DNA of 27,592 bases from SFWF01 sp045636705 (GTDB lineage: Bacteria; Bacillota; Clostridia; Oscillospirales; Acutalibacteraceae), in NCBI GenBank assembly GCA_045636705.1, contig JAZTYA010000031.1:1-27592 (forward strand), in the 5' to 3' direction. The position numbers were made by a program, and so were the translations under genes. The notes beneath the pieces are model-generated. The model saw nothing but the letters and a program-made list of their open reading frames with translations. It was not told the origin of the DNA and did no database searches. Positions 5,831-12,860 of this stretch are shown in pieces. How positions within the stretch are numbered: position 1 is the first letter of the stretch; every line of letters begins with the position of its first letter.

Positions 5831-5855
5831 TGTCTAACTTTTGGGGTGCATATCA
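5831..5855 (-). repeat. IS3 element, right terminal inverted repeat
   Basis: The complement reads TGATATGCACCCCAAAAG then TTAGACA. It pairs with 4549-4573. The target duplication ATT follows at 5856-5858. Confidence 0.88.
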
Positions 5856-5865
5856 ATTTCACGGC

Positions 5866-6018
5866 TTATTTTTTATCTTCAATATCTTTTATATGTTGCT
5901 TTAAAACAATGTTTATATATTGTGAAAGGGAACGGTCATCATATTCGGCTTTTTCTTTAAGCTTTGTCAAAATATCATTGTCAATAGTTATACTGATTTT
6001 TTCTTTTAAGGGTTTCAA
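5866..6018 (-). CDS. Ribbon-helix-helix (CopG/Arc-type) DNA-binding protein
   Basis: 50 residues from the TTG at 6018, chosen because GAGGTGAT ends four bases upstream; the ATG at 6024 overlaps that ribosome site. It has the ribbon-helix-helix layout: a beta strand with alternating residues (EKISITID), helix 1 (NDILTKLKEKAEY) and helix 2 beginning DDRSLSQYINIVLKQHI. Such proteins dimerise and insert the paired strands into the major groove, usually at short direct repeats. Three 10-bp direct repeats lie upstream at 6068-6097. No toxin gene adjoins it, so it is more likely a stand-alone repressor than an antitoxin. The stop codon overlaps the split terminator. Confidence 0.8.
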   Translation of the reverse strand: MKPLKEKISITIDNDILTKLKEKAEYDDRSLSQYINIVLKQHIKDIEDKK

Positions 6019-6062
6019 TATCATCACCTCAAAAATATTATAAGATAAAATGCTTAAAAATA

Positions 6063-6091
6063 TTGACAAGTAGGACAAAGTAGGATAAAAT
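6063..6091 (+). promoter_or_regulatory. Sigma-A promoter of the leucine-rich-repeat lipoprotein gene
   Basis: TTGACA at 6063-6068, a 17-nt spacer and TAAAAT at 6086-6091. The spacer and -10 box lie inside the three direct repeats at 6068-6097, so a protein bound there would block RNA polymerase. Confidence 0.8.
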
Positions 6092-6097
6092 AGGATT
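6068..6097. promoter_or_regulatory. Probable ribbon-helix-helix operator, three 10-bp direct repeats
   Basis: AAGTAGGACA, AAGTAGGATA and AAATAGGATT run head to tail, one helical turn apart, with invariant TAGGA cores. They lie between the ribbon-helix-helix gene and the divergent lipoprotein gene and overlap the latter's promoter. Direct repeats of this kind are typical targets of Arc, omega and CopG-type repressors. Binding by the neighbouring protein is inferred. Confidence 0.65.
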
Positions 6098-6133
6098 GTC
6101 AAATTACGACGAAAATATTTTGAGGTGATATTT

Positions 6134-6649
6134 ATGAAAAAAATATTGTGTTATTTACTGATGGTTGTTATGTGTGTTTCTTTCGCGGGGTGCGGAACAC
6201 CAACGGAAACCGAGGGATTGTTTTACGAATTAGACGATAAGAGTTATGTAGTAACCGGATATGGTGGAGAAGATAGAAAAGTATATATTCCTGACACTAA
6301 GGAAGGAATTAAAGTTGAAAAAATTGATTATGAGGCATTTGAAAATTCGGAAATTGAGAAAATTGTTTTAGGAAATAATATTACTTGGATTGATTTGTAT
6401 GCATTTAAGAATTGTGAAAATTTAAAACAAATTAATTTATCTAACAAGCTCGATACGATTAGAGGATGGGCGTTTAGCGGATGTACATCAATTAAAGAAA
6501 TCGTTATACCTGAAAGTTGTTGGTTTGTTGGATATCAGGCGTTTGCAGGCTGGGATTCAAGTCAAAAAATAATTATAGAGGGTAGCACTGATAGTTTCGA
6601 AGATGGTTGGAATGATAATTGTTCAGCGGAAATCATTTTAAAAAAATAA
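6134..6649 (+). CDS. BspA-type leucine-rich-repeat lipoprotein
   Basis: 171 residues from the ATG at 6134, four bases after GAGGTGAT; the GTG at 6125 lies inside that ribosome site. Residues 1-20 are a lipoprotein signal with lipobox FAGC and Cys20. From about residue 50 the protein shows LRR_5/BspA-type repeats: an Ile-rich strand, then a turn with F-x-N/G-C (YEAFENSEIEKIVLG, YAFKNCENLKQINL, WAFSGCTSIKEIVIP, YQAFAG). Such proteins are common on the surface of gut Clostridia and often mediate binding. It is small, with about four repeats. It is divergent from the ribbon-helix-helix gene and probably controlled by it. A conserved 3' element and a terminator follow. Confidence 0.88.
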   Translation: MKKILCYLLMVVMCVSFAGCGTPTETEGLFYELDDKSYVVTGYGGEDRKVYIPDTKEGIKVEKIDYEAFENSEIEKIVLGNNITWIDLYAFKNCENLKQINLSNKLDTIRGWAFSGCTSIKEIVIPESCWFVGYQAFAGWDSSQKIIIEGSTDSFEDGWNDNCSAEIILKK

Positions 6650-6660
6650 GCTATTTCTCG

Positions 6661-6698
6661 ATTTTCAGGCACTTTTCATTCGTGTCATTAAGTTCAAA
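6661..6698 (+). repeat. Conserved 3' element, second form, copy 4
   Basis: Matches 27406-27443 at 35 of 38 positions without gaps, including TTTTCAGGCAC and ATTCGTGTCATTAAGTTCAA. Both copies come shortly after an accessory gene's stop codon and just before a terminator and hairpin array. GGCAC and GTGTC can form a 5-bp hairpin. Confidence 0.85.
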
Positions 6699-6705
6699 AC
6701 ACCCC

Positions 6706-6739
6706 AAAAATTCCAAGTCCGAAGACTTGGAATTTTTTT
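6706..6739 (+). terminator. Rho-independent terminator
   Basis: AAAAATTCCAAGTC (6706-6719), loop CGAA, GACTTGGAA (6724-6732) and a seven-T run. The same stem is used after tRNA-Thr at 25913-25946, there with a TTCG loop. Confidence 0.88.
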
Positions 6740-6740
6740 A

Positions 6741-6880
6741 TCCATTGCGAAAGTAATGGCATATCATTAACGATAGCAACGCTATCGTTGTATCTCATCA
6801 GTATGTTAGGACTGTATATCATAGCGCTTTAGCGTGTATCAAAATTTTCGCAATGATGATATACAATGTTTTGTATTAAT
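6741..6880 (+). repeat. Hairpin array 3, diverged copy
   Basis: Homologous to 25948-26135. The hairpins at 6742-6759 (CCATTGC/GTAATGG, one G-T pair, GAAA loop) and about 6769-6789 (AACGATAGC/GCTATCGTT) are kept; the next two are degraded. The long-range stem 6843-6854's partner logic is kept: CATTGCGAAAGT (6743-6754) pairs with ATTTTCGCAATG (6844-6855). The downstream hairpins and promoter tail seen in the other copies are shortened and mutated. This fills most of the 345-base gap before the PspC gene; no ORF is seen. Confidence 0.75.
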
Positions 6881-6919
6881 ATATTTCAACCCCACCACCT
6901 ATACAGTATAACAAAAAAC

Positions 6920-6949
6920 TTGATTTTAGGTGTTTTTCTATGGTAAAAT
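6920..6949 (+). promoter_or_regulatory. Probable sigma-A promoter
   Basis: TTGATT at 6920-6925, an 18-nt spacer and TAAAAT at 6944-6949, upstream of the PspC-domain gene. Confidence 0.6.
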
Positions 6950-6994
6950 ATAAGTAGCAAAAAGTCATTAAACAAAAAGGTGGGTAATATAAAA

Positions 6995-7186
6995 ATGAAA
7001 AAGAAATTATATAAATCTTCTACCGATAAAAAGCTTGCAGGCGTTTGTGCGGGTGTTGCAGAATATTTCGAGTTGGATTCCACTATTATACGAATGGCTT
7101 GGTTATTTTTCACTATACTTGGCGGTTCGGGAATTCTCGCCTATATTATTGCAGCAATAGTTATGCCCGAAGCACCACAAGAATAA
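6995..7186 (+). CDS. PspC-domain membrane protein
   Basis: 63 residues from the ATG at 6995, with AAAGGTGG at 6976-6983. The GTG at 6980 overlaps the ribosome site. It is a complete PspC domain: KLYKSSTDKKLAGVCAGVAEYF, then DSTIIRMAW and one transmembrane helix (about residues 34-58) with the GSGILAYIIAAIVMPE ending. PspC-family proteins are single-span membrane proteins connected with envelope stress. It is followed by its own terminator and is the first ordinary chromosomal gene after the left accessory region. Confidence 0.9.
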   Translation: MKKKLYKSSTDKKLAGVCAGVAEYFELDSTIIRMAWLFFTILGGSGILAYIIAAIVMPEAPQE

Positions 7187-7225
7187 AAACATAAAAGCTC
7201 TGAATATTAAATAAATTTTGATAGC

Positions 7226-7256
7226 TAAAAACAGCCGAGTTTTCGGCTGTTTTTTA
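7226..7256 (+). terminator. Rho-independent terminator
   Basis: ACAGCCGA (7231-7238) and TCGGCTGT (7243-7250) enclose GTTT, with A and T runs on either side. It ends the PspC gene. Confidence 0.85.
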
Positions 7257-7322
7257 TTTTTATCTATTTCTTCTATAAAAAAGGGAATAATAAACCCATA
7301 TCTATCTTACGGAGGGCAAGGA

Positions 7323-8621
7323 ATGGAGTCAATTTGGGAGAAAACCGCCACGGCTAAAAACTTTGAGGAACTGAAAGGTGAGATTAAAACCGACGTTTTA
7401 ATAGTCGGTGGGGGAATAACGGGCATACTTTGTGCCTACTTTCTTAAGAAAGTAGGTGTCGAGTGTGTGTTGGTTGAGGCAGACCGAGTATGCCATGGCG
7501 TAACGGCTGATACCACCGCAAAAATCACCATTCAGCACGGGCTTATCTACGACCAAATTATAAATAAATACGGGCTCAATTCGGCTAAAATGTACCTAAA
7601 AGCACAGCAGGACGCGATGGATTTTTATAAAGAAATCTGTCAAAACATCGACTGCGATTATACGAGAGAGCAAGCCACTATTTATTCAACCGAAAATTTA
7701 AGTGCTATCGAGAAGGAGGCAAAAGCCTACGACTTGCTCGGCTTAAAGGTTAAAATTTCTAAAAATATTGATTTACCGATAGAAATCAAGGGTGCATTGA
7801 CGGTTAAAAATCAGGCGCAGTTTAATCCGCTAAAATTTTGTTTTTCTTTGGCAGAAACCTTAAAAATATATGAAAACACAAAGGTTATAGAGGTTTTTGA
7901 CGGTGGTGCTATTACGAGTAATGGCAAAATTTTAGCAGAAAAAATCATAATAGCAACACATTTCCCCATTTTAAATAAATACGGCGGATATTTTTTAAAA
8001 ATGTACCAGCATCGTTCTTATGTCTTGGCACTAAAAAACGCTACAGAGCTTAAAGGTATGTATGTCGATGTCAATTTAAAGGGTTTCTCCTTTAGAGAGT
8101 ATAACGGCACCCTGCTTTTAGGCGGAGGCAGCCATAGAACCGGCAAAAAGGGTGGCGCTTGGCAGGAACTTCGCGAGTTTGCAAAAGTTAATTTTCCTCA
8201 TTCAAAGGAGGTAGCTCACTTTGCAACACAGGATTGTATGACGCTCGACGGAATACCTTATATTGGCGCTTACTCGCCAAAGCTTCCTAATGTTTATGTT
8301 GCTACAGGATTTAATAAATGGGGTATGACCAATTCGGCAGTGGCGGCAAAAATTTTGTGTGATGCTATAAGAAAGAAGGAGAACGGATATGCAAGGGTCT
8401 TTTCGCCGACAAGAAGCATACTTCATAAGCAGTTTGCAATTAACACCGCCGAAACCTTAATAAACTTTATAACACCGACAAAACCTCGTTGTCCGCATTT
8501 GGGGTGTGCACTTAAATATAACCCAGAAGAACACTCTTGGGATTGCCCTTGCCACGGCTCAAGATTTACCGAAGACGGCAAGCTAATAGAAAACCCCGCG
8601 ACCGATGATATTGATATATAG
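7323..8621 (+). CDS. FAD-dependent oxidoreductase with C-terminal Rieske [2Fe-2S] domain
   Basis: 432 residues from the ATG at 7323, preceded by GGAGGG at 7311-7316; a longer reading from 7218 starts inside the upstream terminator. A DAO-type FAD-binding fold opens with TDVLIVGGGITG (GxGxxG at about residues 29-34). Near the C-terminus a Rieske cluster site follows the pattern C390-x-H392 and C408-x2-H411, with Cys395 and Cys410 placed for the usual disulfide (CPHLGC, CPCHGS). This resembles the B. subtilis YhfW-type architecture. It probably oxidises an amine or amino acid and passes electrons from FAD to the iron-sulfur cluster; the substrate is unknown. The Rieske domain is short and ends soon after the second ligand pair. 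Confidence 0.9.
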   Translation: MESIWEKTATAKNFEELKGEIKTDVLIVGGGITGILCAYFLKKVGVECVLVEADRVCHGVTADTTAKITIQHGLIYDQIINKYGLNSAKMYLKAQQDAMDFYKEICQNIDCDYTREQATIYSTENLSAIEKEAKAYDLLGLKVKISKNIDLPIEIKGALTVKNQAQFNPLKFCFSLAETLKIYENTKVIEVFDGGAITSNGKILAEKIIIATHFPILNKYGGYFLKMYQHRSYVLALKNATELKGMYVDVNLKGFSFREYNGTLLLGGGSHRTGKKGGAWQELREFAKVNFPHSKEVAHFATQDCMTLDGIPYIGAYSPKLPNVYVATGFNKWGMTNSAVAAKILCDAIRKKENGYARVFSPTRSILHKQFAINTAETLINFITPTKPRCPHLGCALKYNPEEHSWDCPCHGSRFTEDGKLIENPATDDIDI

Positions 8622-8653
8622 AAAAAACCGTGAAATTCACGGCTTTTTCTATA
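8622..8653. terminator. Bidirectional terminator
   Basis: CCGTGAA/TTCACGG stem (8628-8642) flanked by an A run on the left and a T run on the right. It serves the converging genes ending at 8621 and 8649. The stem is nearly the same as the one interrupted by the IS3 element. Confidence 0.82.
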
Positions 8654-9254
8654 TATTCAAATATTTTTTAAGATTTCCCGCGTCCCCGTCAAAAAGGTAA
8701 CCTTCTATACCGGCCTTCTTTGCGCCTTCAATATTTTTTTCATTATCATCAATAAAAATGCATTCGCTAGCATCCAAGGAATATTTTGATAAAAGATGGT
8801 TAAATATATCTTTATAAGGCTTAATAAGACCGATAGGCCCCGAAAGAACGAGCCCATCAAAAAGGGATAAAACCTCATTTATTTCGGGAACAAGTTTATA
8901 TTTTTCAGAAAAGCCTATGCTAATATTTGAAAGCAAAAACAGTTTTTTGCCCTGTTTTTTAAGGTCTAGATTAAGTTCCTTCATGCCCTCAATAAAGGGG
9001 AGATGGAACATCCAGTTATCATAAACCGCCATAGCTTTCTCGTGAAGCCTATTAGGAAGTCGGGAACAAATGCCTTCTTTTACCTCGTTATCGGTAATAG
9101 TACCTTTATCGAGTCTGTCCCAATAAAGACGGTCAAAAATAACGTCCATGCTTAAACGGCAGTCATTTTCATCCTTAATATAAGCCTTTGTCATATAATA
9201 AGGGTCAAAGCTGACTAGTACCTGCCCAAAATCGAATATAATGTTTTTAAACAT
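8649..9254 (-). CDS. HAD-superfamily hydrolase (subfamily IA, YihX-like)
   Basis: 201 residues from the ATG at 9254, with GAGGTG six bases upstream; the GTG at 9263 overlaps that site. HAD motifs appear in order: motif I IIFDFGQVLVSFDP with the nucleophile Asp8, a helical cap, motif II FLLSNIS, motif III Lys in IKPYKDIF, and motif IV FIDDNEKNIEGAKKAG. The DFGxVL form of motif I and the cap spacing fit YihX-like phosphatases, which act on small sugar phosphates. The substrate cannot be fixed. Monocistronic and convergent with the FAD/Rieske gene. Confidence 0.9.
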   Translation of the reverse strand: MFKNIIFDFGQVLVSFDPYYMTKAYIKDENDCRLSMDVIFDRLYWDRLDKGTITDNEVKEGICSRLPNRLHEKAMAVYDNWMFHLPFIEGMKELNLDLKKQGKKLFLLSNISIGFSEKYKLVPEINEVLSLFDGLVLSGPIGLIKPYKDIFNHLLSKYSLDASECIFIDDNEKNIEGAKKAGIEGYLFDGDAGNLKKYLNI

Positions 9255-9323
9255 AAATTTCACCTCTAGTATATAACAATTATAAATCCATAAAAATTAT
9301 TGTCAAGATTATTAAAAAAATAG

Positions 9324-9352
9324 TTGACAAAATAAAAATTAGTATATATAAT
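9324..9352 (+). promoter_or_regulatory. Consensus sigma-A promoter of rubrerythrin
   Basis: TTGACA at 9324-9329, a 17-nt spacer and TATAAT at 9347-9352. Confidence 0.88.
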
Positions 9353-9357
9353 AAAAA

Positions 9358-9372
9358 CAGTAATCATTATCA
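9358..9372. promoter_or_regulatory. Possible PerR/Fur-family box
   Basis: CAGTAATCATTATCA. Read on the other strand it starts TGATAAT-G-ATTA, a perfect left half and four of seven bases of the right half of the 7-1-7 Fur-family consensus. It covers the transcription start region of rubrerythrin, a known PerR target in clostridia. Inference from sequence similarity only. Confidence 0.45.
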
Positions 9373-9395
9373 TTTTTAAAAAGGAGTTATGATAT

Positions 9396-9929
9396 ATGAA
9401 TTTAAAGGGAACAAAAACTGAAAAGAATTTAATGGCTGCTTTCTCAGGCGAGAGCGAAGCCAGAAACAAGTACACCTATTTTGCATCTGTTGCAAAGAAG
9501 GAAGGTTACGAGCAGATAGCTGCTATTTTCCAAAAGACTGCAGACAATGAAAAGGAACACGCAAAAATGTGGTTTAAGGCACTTGGTGCTCTTGGCAACA
9601 CCGCAGAAAACCTTGCTGCTGCAGCCGCCGGAGAAAATTATGAGTGGACCGACATGTACTCAACCTTCGCAAAGGAAGCAGAGGAAGAAGGATTTTTCGA
9701 CCTTGCTGAAAAGTTCAGAAAGGTAGCAGAGATTGAAAAGTCTCACGAGGAAAGATACAGAGCGTTACTTTCAAATGTTGAAATGCAGAAGGTATTTGAA
9801 AAGAGCGAAGAGACCATGTGGGAATGCCGCAACTGTGGTCACTTGGTAATGGGCAAAAAGGCTCCTGAAATCTGTCCCGTTTGCGCTCATCCTAAGTCTT
9901 ACTTTGAAGTTAGAGCAGAAAATTATTAA
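9396..9929 (+). CDS. rbr: Rubrerythrin
   Basis: 177 residues, the normal family length. ATG at 9396 with AAGGAG at 9381-9386. The N-terminal ferritin-like four-helix domain carries diiron ligands in SGESEARNKY (about residues 17-26), NEKEHAKMW (51-59) and EIEKSHEERY (112-121). A C-terminal rubredoxin domain carries the FeS4 site C144-RN-C147 and C160-PV-C163. It is a cytoplasmic peroxide reductase taking electrons through the rubredoxin domain, typical of anaerobes defending against hydrogen peroxide. A strong promoter and a possible PerR box lie upstream, and a bidirectional terminator follows. Confidence 0.97.
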   Translation: MNLKGTKTEKNLMAAFSGESEARNKYTYFASVAKKEGYEQIAAIFQKTADNEKEHAKMWFKALGALGNTAENLAAAAAGENYEWTDMYSTFAKEAEEEGFFDLAEKFRKVAEIEKSHEERYRALLSNVEMQKVFEKSEETMWECRNCGHLVMGKKAPEICPVCAHPKSYFEVRAENY

Positions 9930-9940
9930 TAGGTAAAACA

Positions 9941-9974
9941 AAAATCCGTAGTACGACGTACTACGGATTTTTTC
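9941..9974. terminator. Bidirectional terminator
   Basis: A perfect 13-bp stem AAATCCGTAGTAC (9942-9954) and its complement (9958-9970) around GAC, with A and T runs on either side. It serves rubrerythrin and the converging rhamnosidase gene. Confidence 0.88.
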
Positions 9975-9976
9975 TT

Positions 9977-12172
9977 TTATAAAGCTTCAAATTTAACCTC
10001 GAAGGAGTCTGTCTTAATATTACCATCAAGCTTAAAGCTTTCGCCCGCATATTCAAACTCTGCCTTAATGGTTTTAGCAAGTTTAATATCAAATAAAACT
10101 TTGTTTCCATCTCGCTTAAAGCCAATTTTGATTTTGCCGTTAACAGTAGTAAACTCGCCTTCGGCAAAGTCAAGATTTTTAGGGAGCTGTGGCTTGATTA
10201 CAACCTCTTTATAGCCGTAACTGTCATCGGTTTGCTTGCAACCCAAAATAGATGTAAACAAGTGACTTGAGCAACCGCCAAACATGGGGTGGTTGTGTGA
10301 GTTGTTGCCATCCCATTCTTCCCAAAGGGTTGTAGCGCCGTGACGCTTCATATAAAGGAAAGAACCTAACTTTTCACTCTCATAAAGGGAAAGTGCGGTA
10401 TCAGTGCAACCATTTGCGAATAAAGCATCAAATAGAAGGGGAGTGCCGAAAATACCGGTATTAATATTGCCGTTTTCTTGGTAGGTCTTTATAACTTCTT
10501 TTGTTGCCTTATCATCTAAAAGACCGATATCAAATGCGAATAGGTCTGCACCGTTTTTGCCACCGCAGTAGTGTCCGTCATCGGACAAGAAATTAGCGCG
10601 AATTGCTTCGCATAAGTCTTGCTCTAACTTTTGAAGGTCAGATAGGTCGTCCTTCTTGCCAAGAATTTCGCTTATCTTAAAGAATTGGCGTAAAGCTCTT
10701 ACAAATAAACAACTGTTTACAAAGGAAGCGGGCATCTCAAGTTTTTCAAGCACACACCAGTCGCCTAAGCACCAGCCCTTTTCTTCTTCACGGGTAATGA
10801 GGTTTCCGTCCATTCGGGTCTTTAGATAATCGAACCATTTGAGTATTGGCTCATAAGCATCCTTTAGGACCTCTATGTCGCCAAACTGCTTATAATATTC
10901 AAAGGGCACAAAAACAATAGCGCAGCCCCAGCCTCCTGGTCCGCCACCGCCACCCATAAAGGGAGCGGTATGTTGAACGTGACCTGTTTTAAGGTCTTGA
11001 CAATCTAAAATATCCTGAATCCATTTTCTGTAGAATTCCTTAGTATCAAGGAACATCATAGCAGGTCGAGCACCCAACTGACCGTCGCCTGTGTAACCTA
11101 AACGTTCTCTATGAGGACAGTCAGAGGGGAAACTTCCATGCATGTTGTCAAGCTGTGTTCTTATGAATGCTTCGTATAAGAAGTTAAGACCTTCGCTGCT
11201 ACTGTTAAAGCTTGAAGTAACGTCACAGTCACTGTGAATAACCAAAACCTCTACCTTGTCGACAGGACCCTGAAGGTCAAAATATCTGAACGCATGCCAA
11301 AGGAATTTTGGCTCAAAAACATCCTCGTTGCCACTGCAAATGAAGGTGTCAGTCATTGTTTGATTGCAACCCGAACGGCAGGTGTGTTTATATCCTGTTG
11401 AATCATAGTTTAAAGAAAGGTCGTCGTTTATTTCTTCTGAGAAGGTTAAAACTGTCTTTTCTCCTTTAGAAGCCTTAGCATATAGGCGAACAACACCGCT
11501 TATATTTTCGCCGACGTCATATACCTTTTTGCCGTCCTTTTCACCTAAAAGGGTAGGAGTAATGGTTCTGATAACCTTGTCAGGAGTGCCTTTTGCCTTG
11601 CAAAGTGTGCTATCGGGCGCAGGGTAAACCTCTACTTTGTTTTTAGTATCAGCTACAAATGTTTTATCAATAACTTCACCTACGAAAAGGTTGTTATAAC
11701 GAATGTTAGACTCACACCATTTTTCACTGCCGTCGGAAAGGAAAGATAAATCATCACAGTCAAGTCTGTAAATTGTCTTTAAAATGGTGCCGTAACGCAT
11801 ATCGCCTTCAATATCGCGTTCACTCTGATGATACCAACCGTTGCCCAAATGAATTTCAAGTGTGTTTTCGCCTTTGGTTAAAAGGTCTTTAACGTCAAAT
11901 TCATAGTAGTAAACTCTGTGGGTAAACTCATCGTGAATGGGATATAAAAAGTTAGCGGTTTCTCTTTTTTCAAAATCGGTCTGAACGGGTATAAACTTAT
12001 ATTCAGTAACCTTTTTTCCGTTTATTAAGGCTTCAAAAAAACCCAGAGACGTTATGTAAAGAGTAGATGAAGCGGGAAGAGAAGCAAGTGAAAACTTCCT
12101 AGTAATAATGGGCGCTTCAAAGCCTTCTTTTGTGCCTATCCAAAGCGCAGAAGAAAGTGGATTTTGATTCAT
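9977..12172 (-). CDS. Alpha-L-rhamnosidase, glycoside hydrolase family 78
   Basis: 731 residues from the ATG at 12172, with GGAGG four to eight bases upstream; the frame runs on to 12241 but overlaps the neighbouring gene. N-terminal beta-sandwich domains (SLGFFEALINGKKV, FDVKDLLTKGENTLEIHLGNGWY) lead to an (alpha/alpha)6 barrel with the GH78 hallmarks DCPHRERLGYTGDGQ (general-acid region) and GATTLWEEWDG (second catalytic Glu), then a C-terminal beta domain. There is no signal peptide, so it acts in the cytoplasm on imported rhamnosides or oligosaccharides. It follows the membrane protein gene at 12222-12815 by 49 bases and is probably cotranscribed with it. Confidence 0.93.
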   Translation of the reverse strand: MNQNPLSSALWIGTKEGFEAPIITRKFSLASLPASSTLYITSLGFFEALINGKKVTEYKFIPVQTDFEKRETANFLYPIHDEFTHRVYYYEFDVKDLLTKGENTLEIHLGNGWYHQSERDIEGDMRYGTILKTIYRLDCDDLSFLSDGSEKWCESNIRYNNLFVGEVIDKTFVADTKNKVEVYPAPDSTLCKAKGTPDKVIRTITPTLLGEKDGKKVYDVGENISGVVRLYAKASKGEKTVLTFSEEINDDLSLNYDSTGYKHTCRSGCNQTMTDTFICSGNEDVFEPKFLWHAFRYFDLQGPVDKVEVLVIHSDCDVTSSFNSSSEGLNFLYEAFIRTQLDNMHGSFPSDCPHRERLGYTGDGQLGARPAMMFLDTKEFYRKWIQDILDCQDLKTGHVQHTAPFMGGGGGPGGWGCAIVFVPFEYYKQFGDIEVLKDAYEPILKWFDYLKTRMDGNLITREEEKGWCLGDWCVLEKLEMPASFVNSCLFVRALRQFFKISEILGKKDDLSDLQKLEQDLCEAIRANFLSDDGHYCGGKNGADLFAFDIGLLDDKATKEVIKTYQENGNINTGIFGTPLLFDALFANGCTDTALSLYESEKLGSFLYMKRHGATTLWEEWDGNNSHNHPMFGGCSSHLFTSILGCKQTDDSYGYKEVVIKPQLPKNLDFAEGEFTTVNGKIKIGFKRDGNKVLFDIKLAKTIKAEFEYAGESFKLDGNIKTDSFEVKFEAL

Positions 12173-12221
12173 AAAATTTCCTCCAATAACGGCAATTTTT
12201 ATAAAATTAAGTATAACATAT

Positions 12222-12815
12222 CTAAATTTCCTTTTCAACATAAAAAATCATATAAAAGCTAAGAGTAAAGGTTGCTATAAGAAGAGAAATTCCGGACACT
12301 GCACCAATAATTTTAGCTAAAAAGACATCAATATTTAAAACTCCTATCATGGAGCTTTGAAGAGAAAAAAGAGCTAAAAGCGCCACGGATAAACTAATGA
12401 CCTTGTAAGCCGAAAAGACGTATTTATTATTCCTATAGTAAAAAAGGTCGCGAATAGCAACAAAAACGCGCCAAACGGCATAAACGGCAAGCACTAAAAT
12501 TTGGCTAACGCCTCTCGTCTTGTTGCCAAAGAAAAGAATTCCAAAGACAAAAACCGAAGAAATAATATTAAAAATGAGTAATAAAACTCCGCAAAATCTA
12601 TAAAGCTTTTCTTCATTTTTAAGCAAAATAAATTTTATTCCGCTTAAAAACATATAGTAAACGGCAACAGCGCCGCTCCAGAAGTTAGAAACCTTAAAGG
12701 AAATAAAAAGTTCAAAGGAGGCAAATGAAAGATTAAAAATTGCCCCTAAAAGCAAAAATAATAAGGTTCTTTTTTCGGATGAGGATAAAACTATTTTTAT
12801 TTTTTTAAAATTCAT
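12222..12815 (-). CDS. Unrecognised polytopic membrane protein
   Basis: 197 residues, almost entirely hydrophobic with about six transmembrane helices separated by short basic loops; it ends in a short charged tail. The ATG at 12815 has only a weak ribosome site. No domain recognised. It is the first gene of a probable two-gene unit with the GH78 rhamnosidase, but nothing in the sequence shows that it transports sugars. Its upstream region is shared with the divergent GntR gene: a TATAAT on this strand (12858-12853) overlaps the other promoter's -10 box, and the GntR operator lies in its spacer region. Confidence 0.78.
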   Translation of the reverse strand: MNFKKIKIVLSSSEKRTLLFLLLGAIFNLSFASFELFISFKVSNFWSGAVAVYYMFLSGIKFILLKNEEKLYRFCGVLLLIFNIISSVFVFGILFFGNKTRGVSQILVLAVYAVWRVFVAIRDLFYYRNNKYVFSAYKVISLSVALLALFSLQSSMIGVLNIDVFLAKIIGAVSGISLLIATFTLSFYMIFYVEKEI

Positions 12816-12828
12816 AATAAAAAATCTC

Positions 12829-12857
12829 TTGACAAATATGGAATGAGTTGGTATTAT
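12829..12857 (+). promoter_or_regulatory. Sigma-A promoter of the GntR-ABC operon
   Basis: TTGACA at 12829-12834, a 17-nt spacer and TATTAT at 12852-12857. The -10 region is nearly palindromic and overlaps a TATAAT facing the opposite way. Confidence 0.85.
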
Positions 12858-12860
12858 AAA

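Larger units (their letters stand above)
4549..5855 (-). mobile_element. IS3-family (IS150-like) insertion sequence, 1307 bp
   Basis: Two consecutive transposase frames on the minus strand are bounded by 25-bp imperfect terminal inverted repeats (4549-4573 and 5831-5855, 20 of 25 matching, both starting TG and ending AGACA). A 3-bp target duplication ATT flanks it (4546-4548 and 5856-5858). Ends, length, gene order and duplication size all fit the IS3 family. Both ends and both frames look intact, so it may still be active. Confidence 0.92.

Noticed and set aside
5866..6018. Antitoxin of a toxin-antitoxin pair
   Set aside because: No toxin gene lies upstream or downstream; the neighbours are an insertion sequence and a divergent lipoprotein gene with signal peptide.
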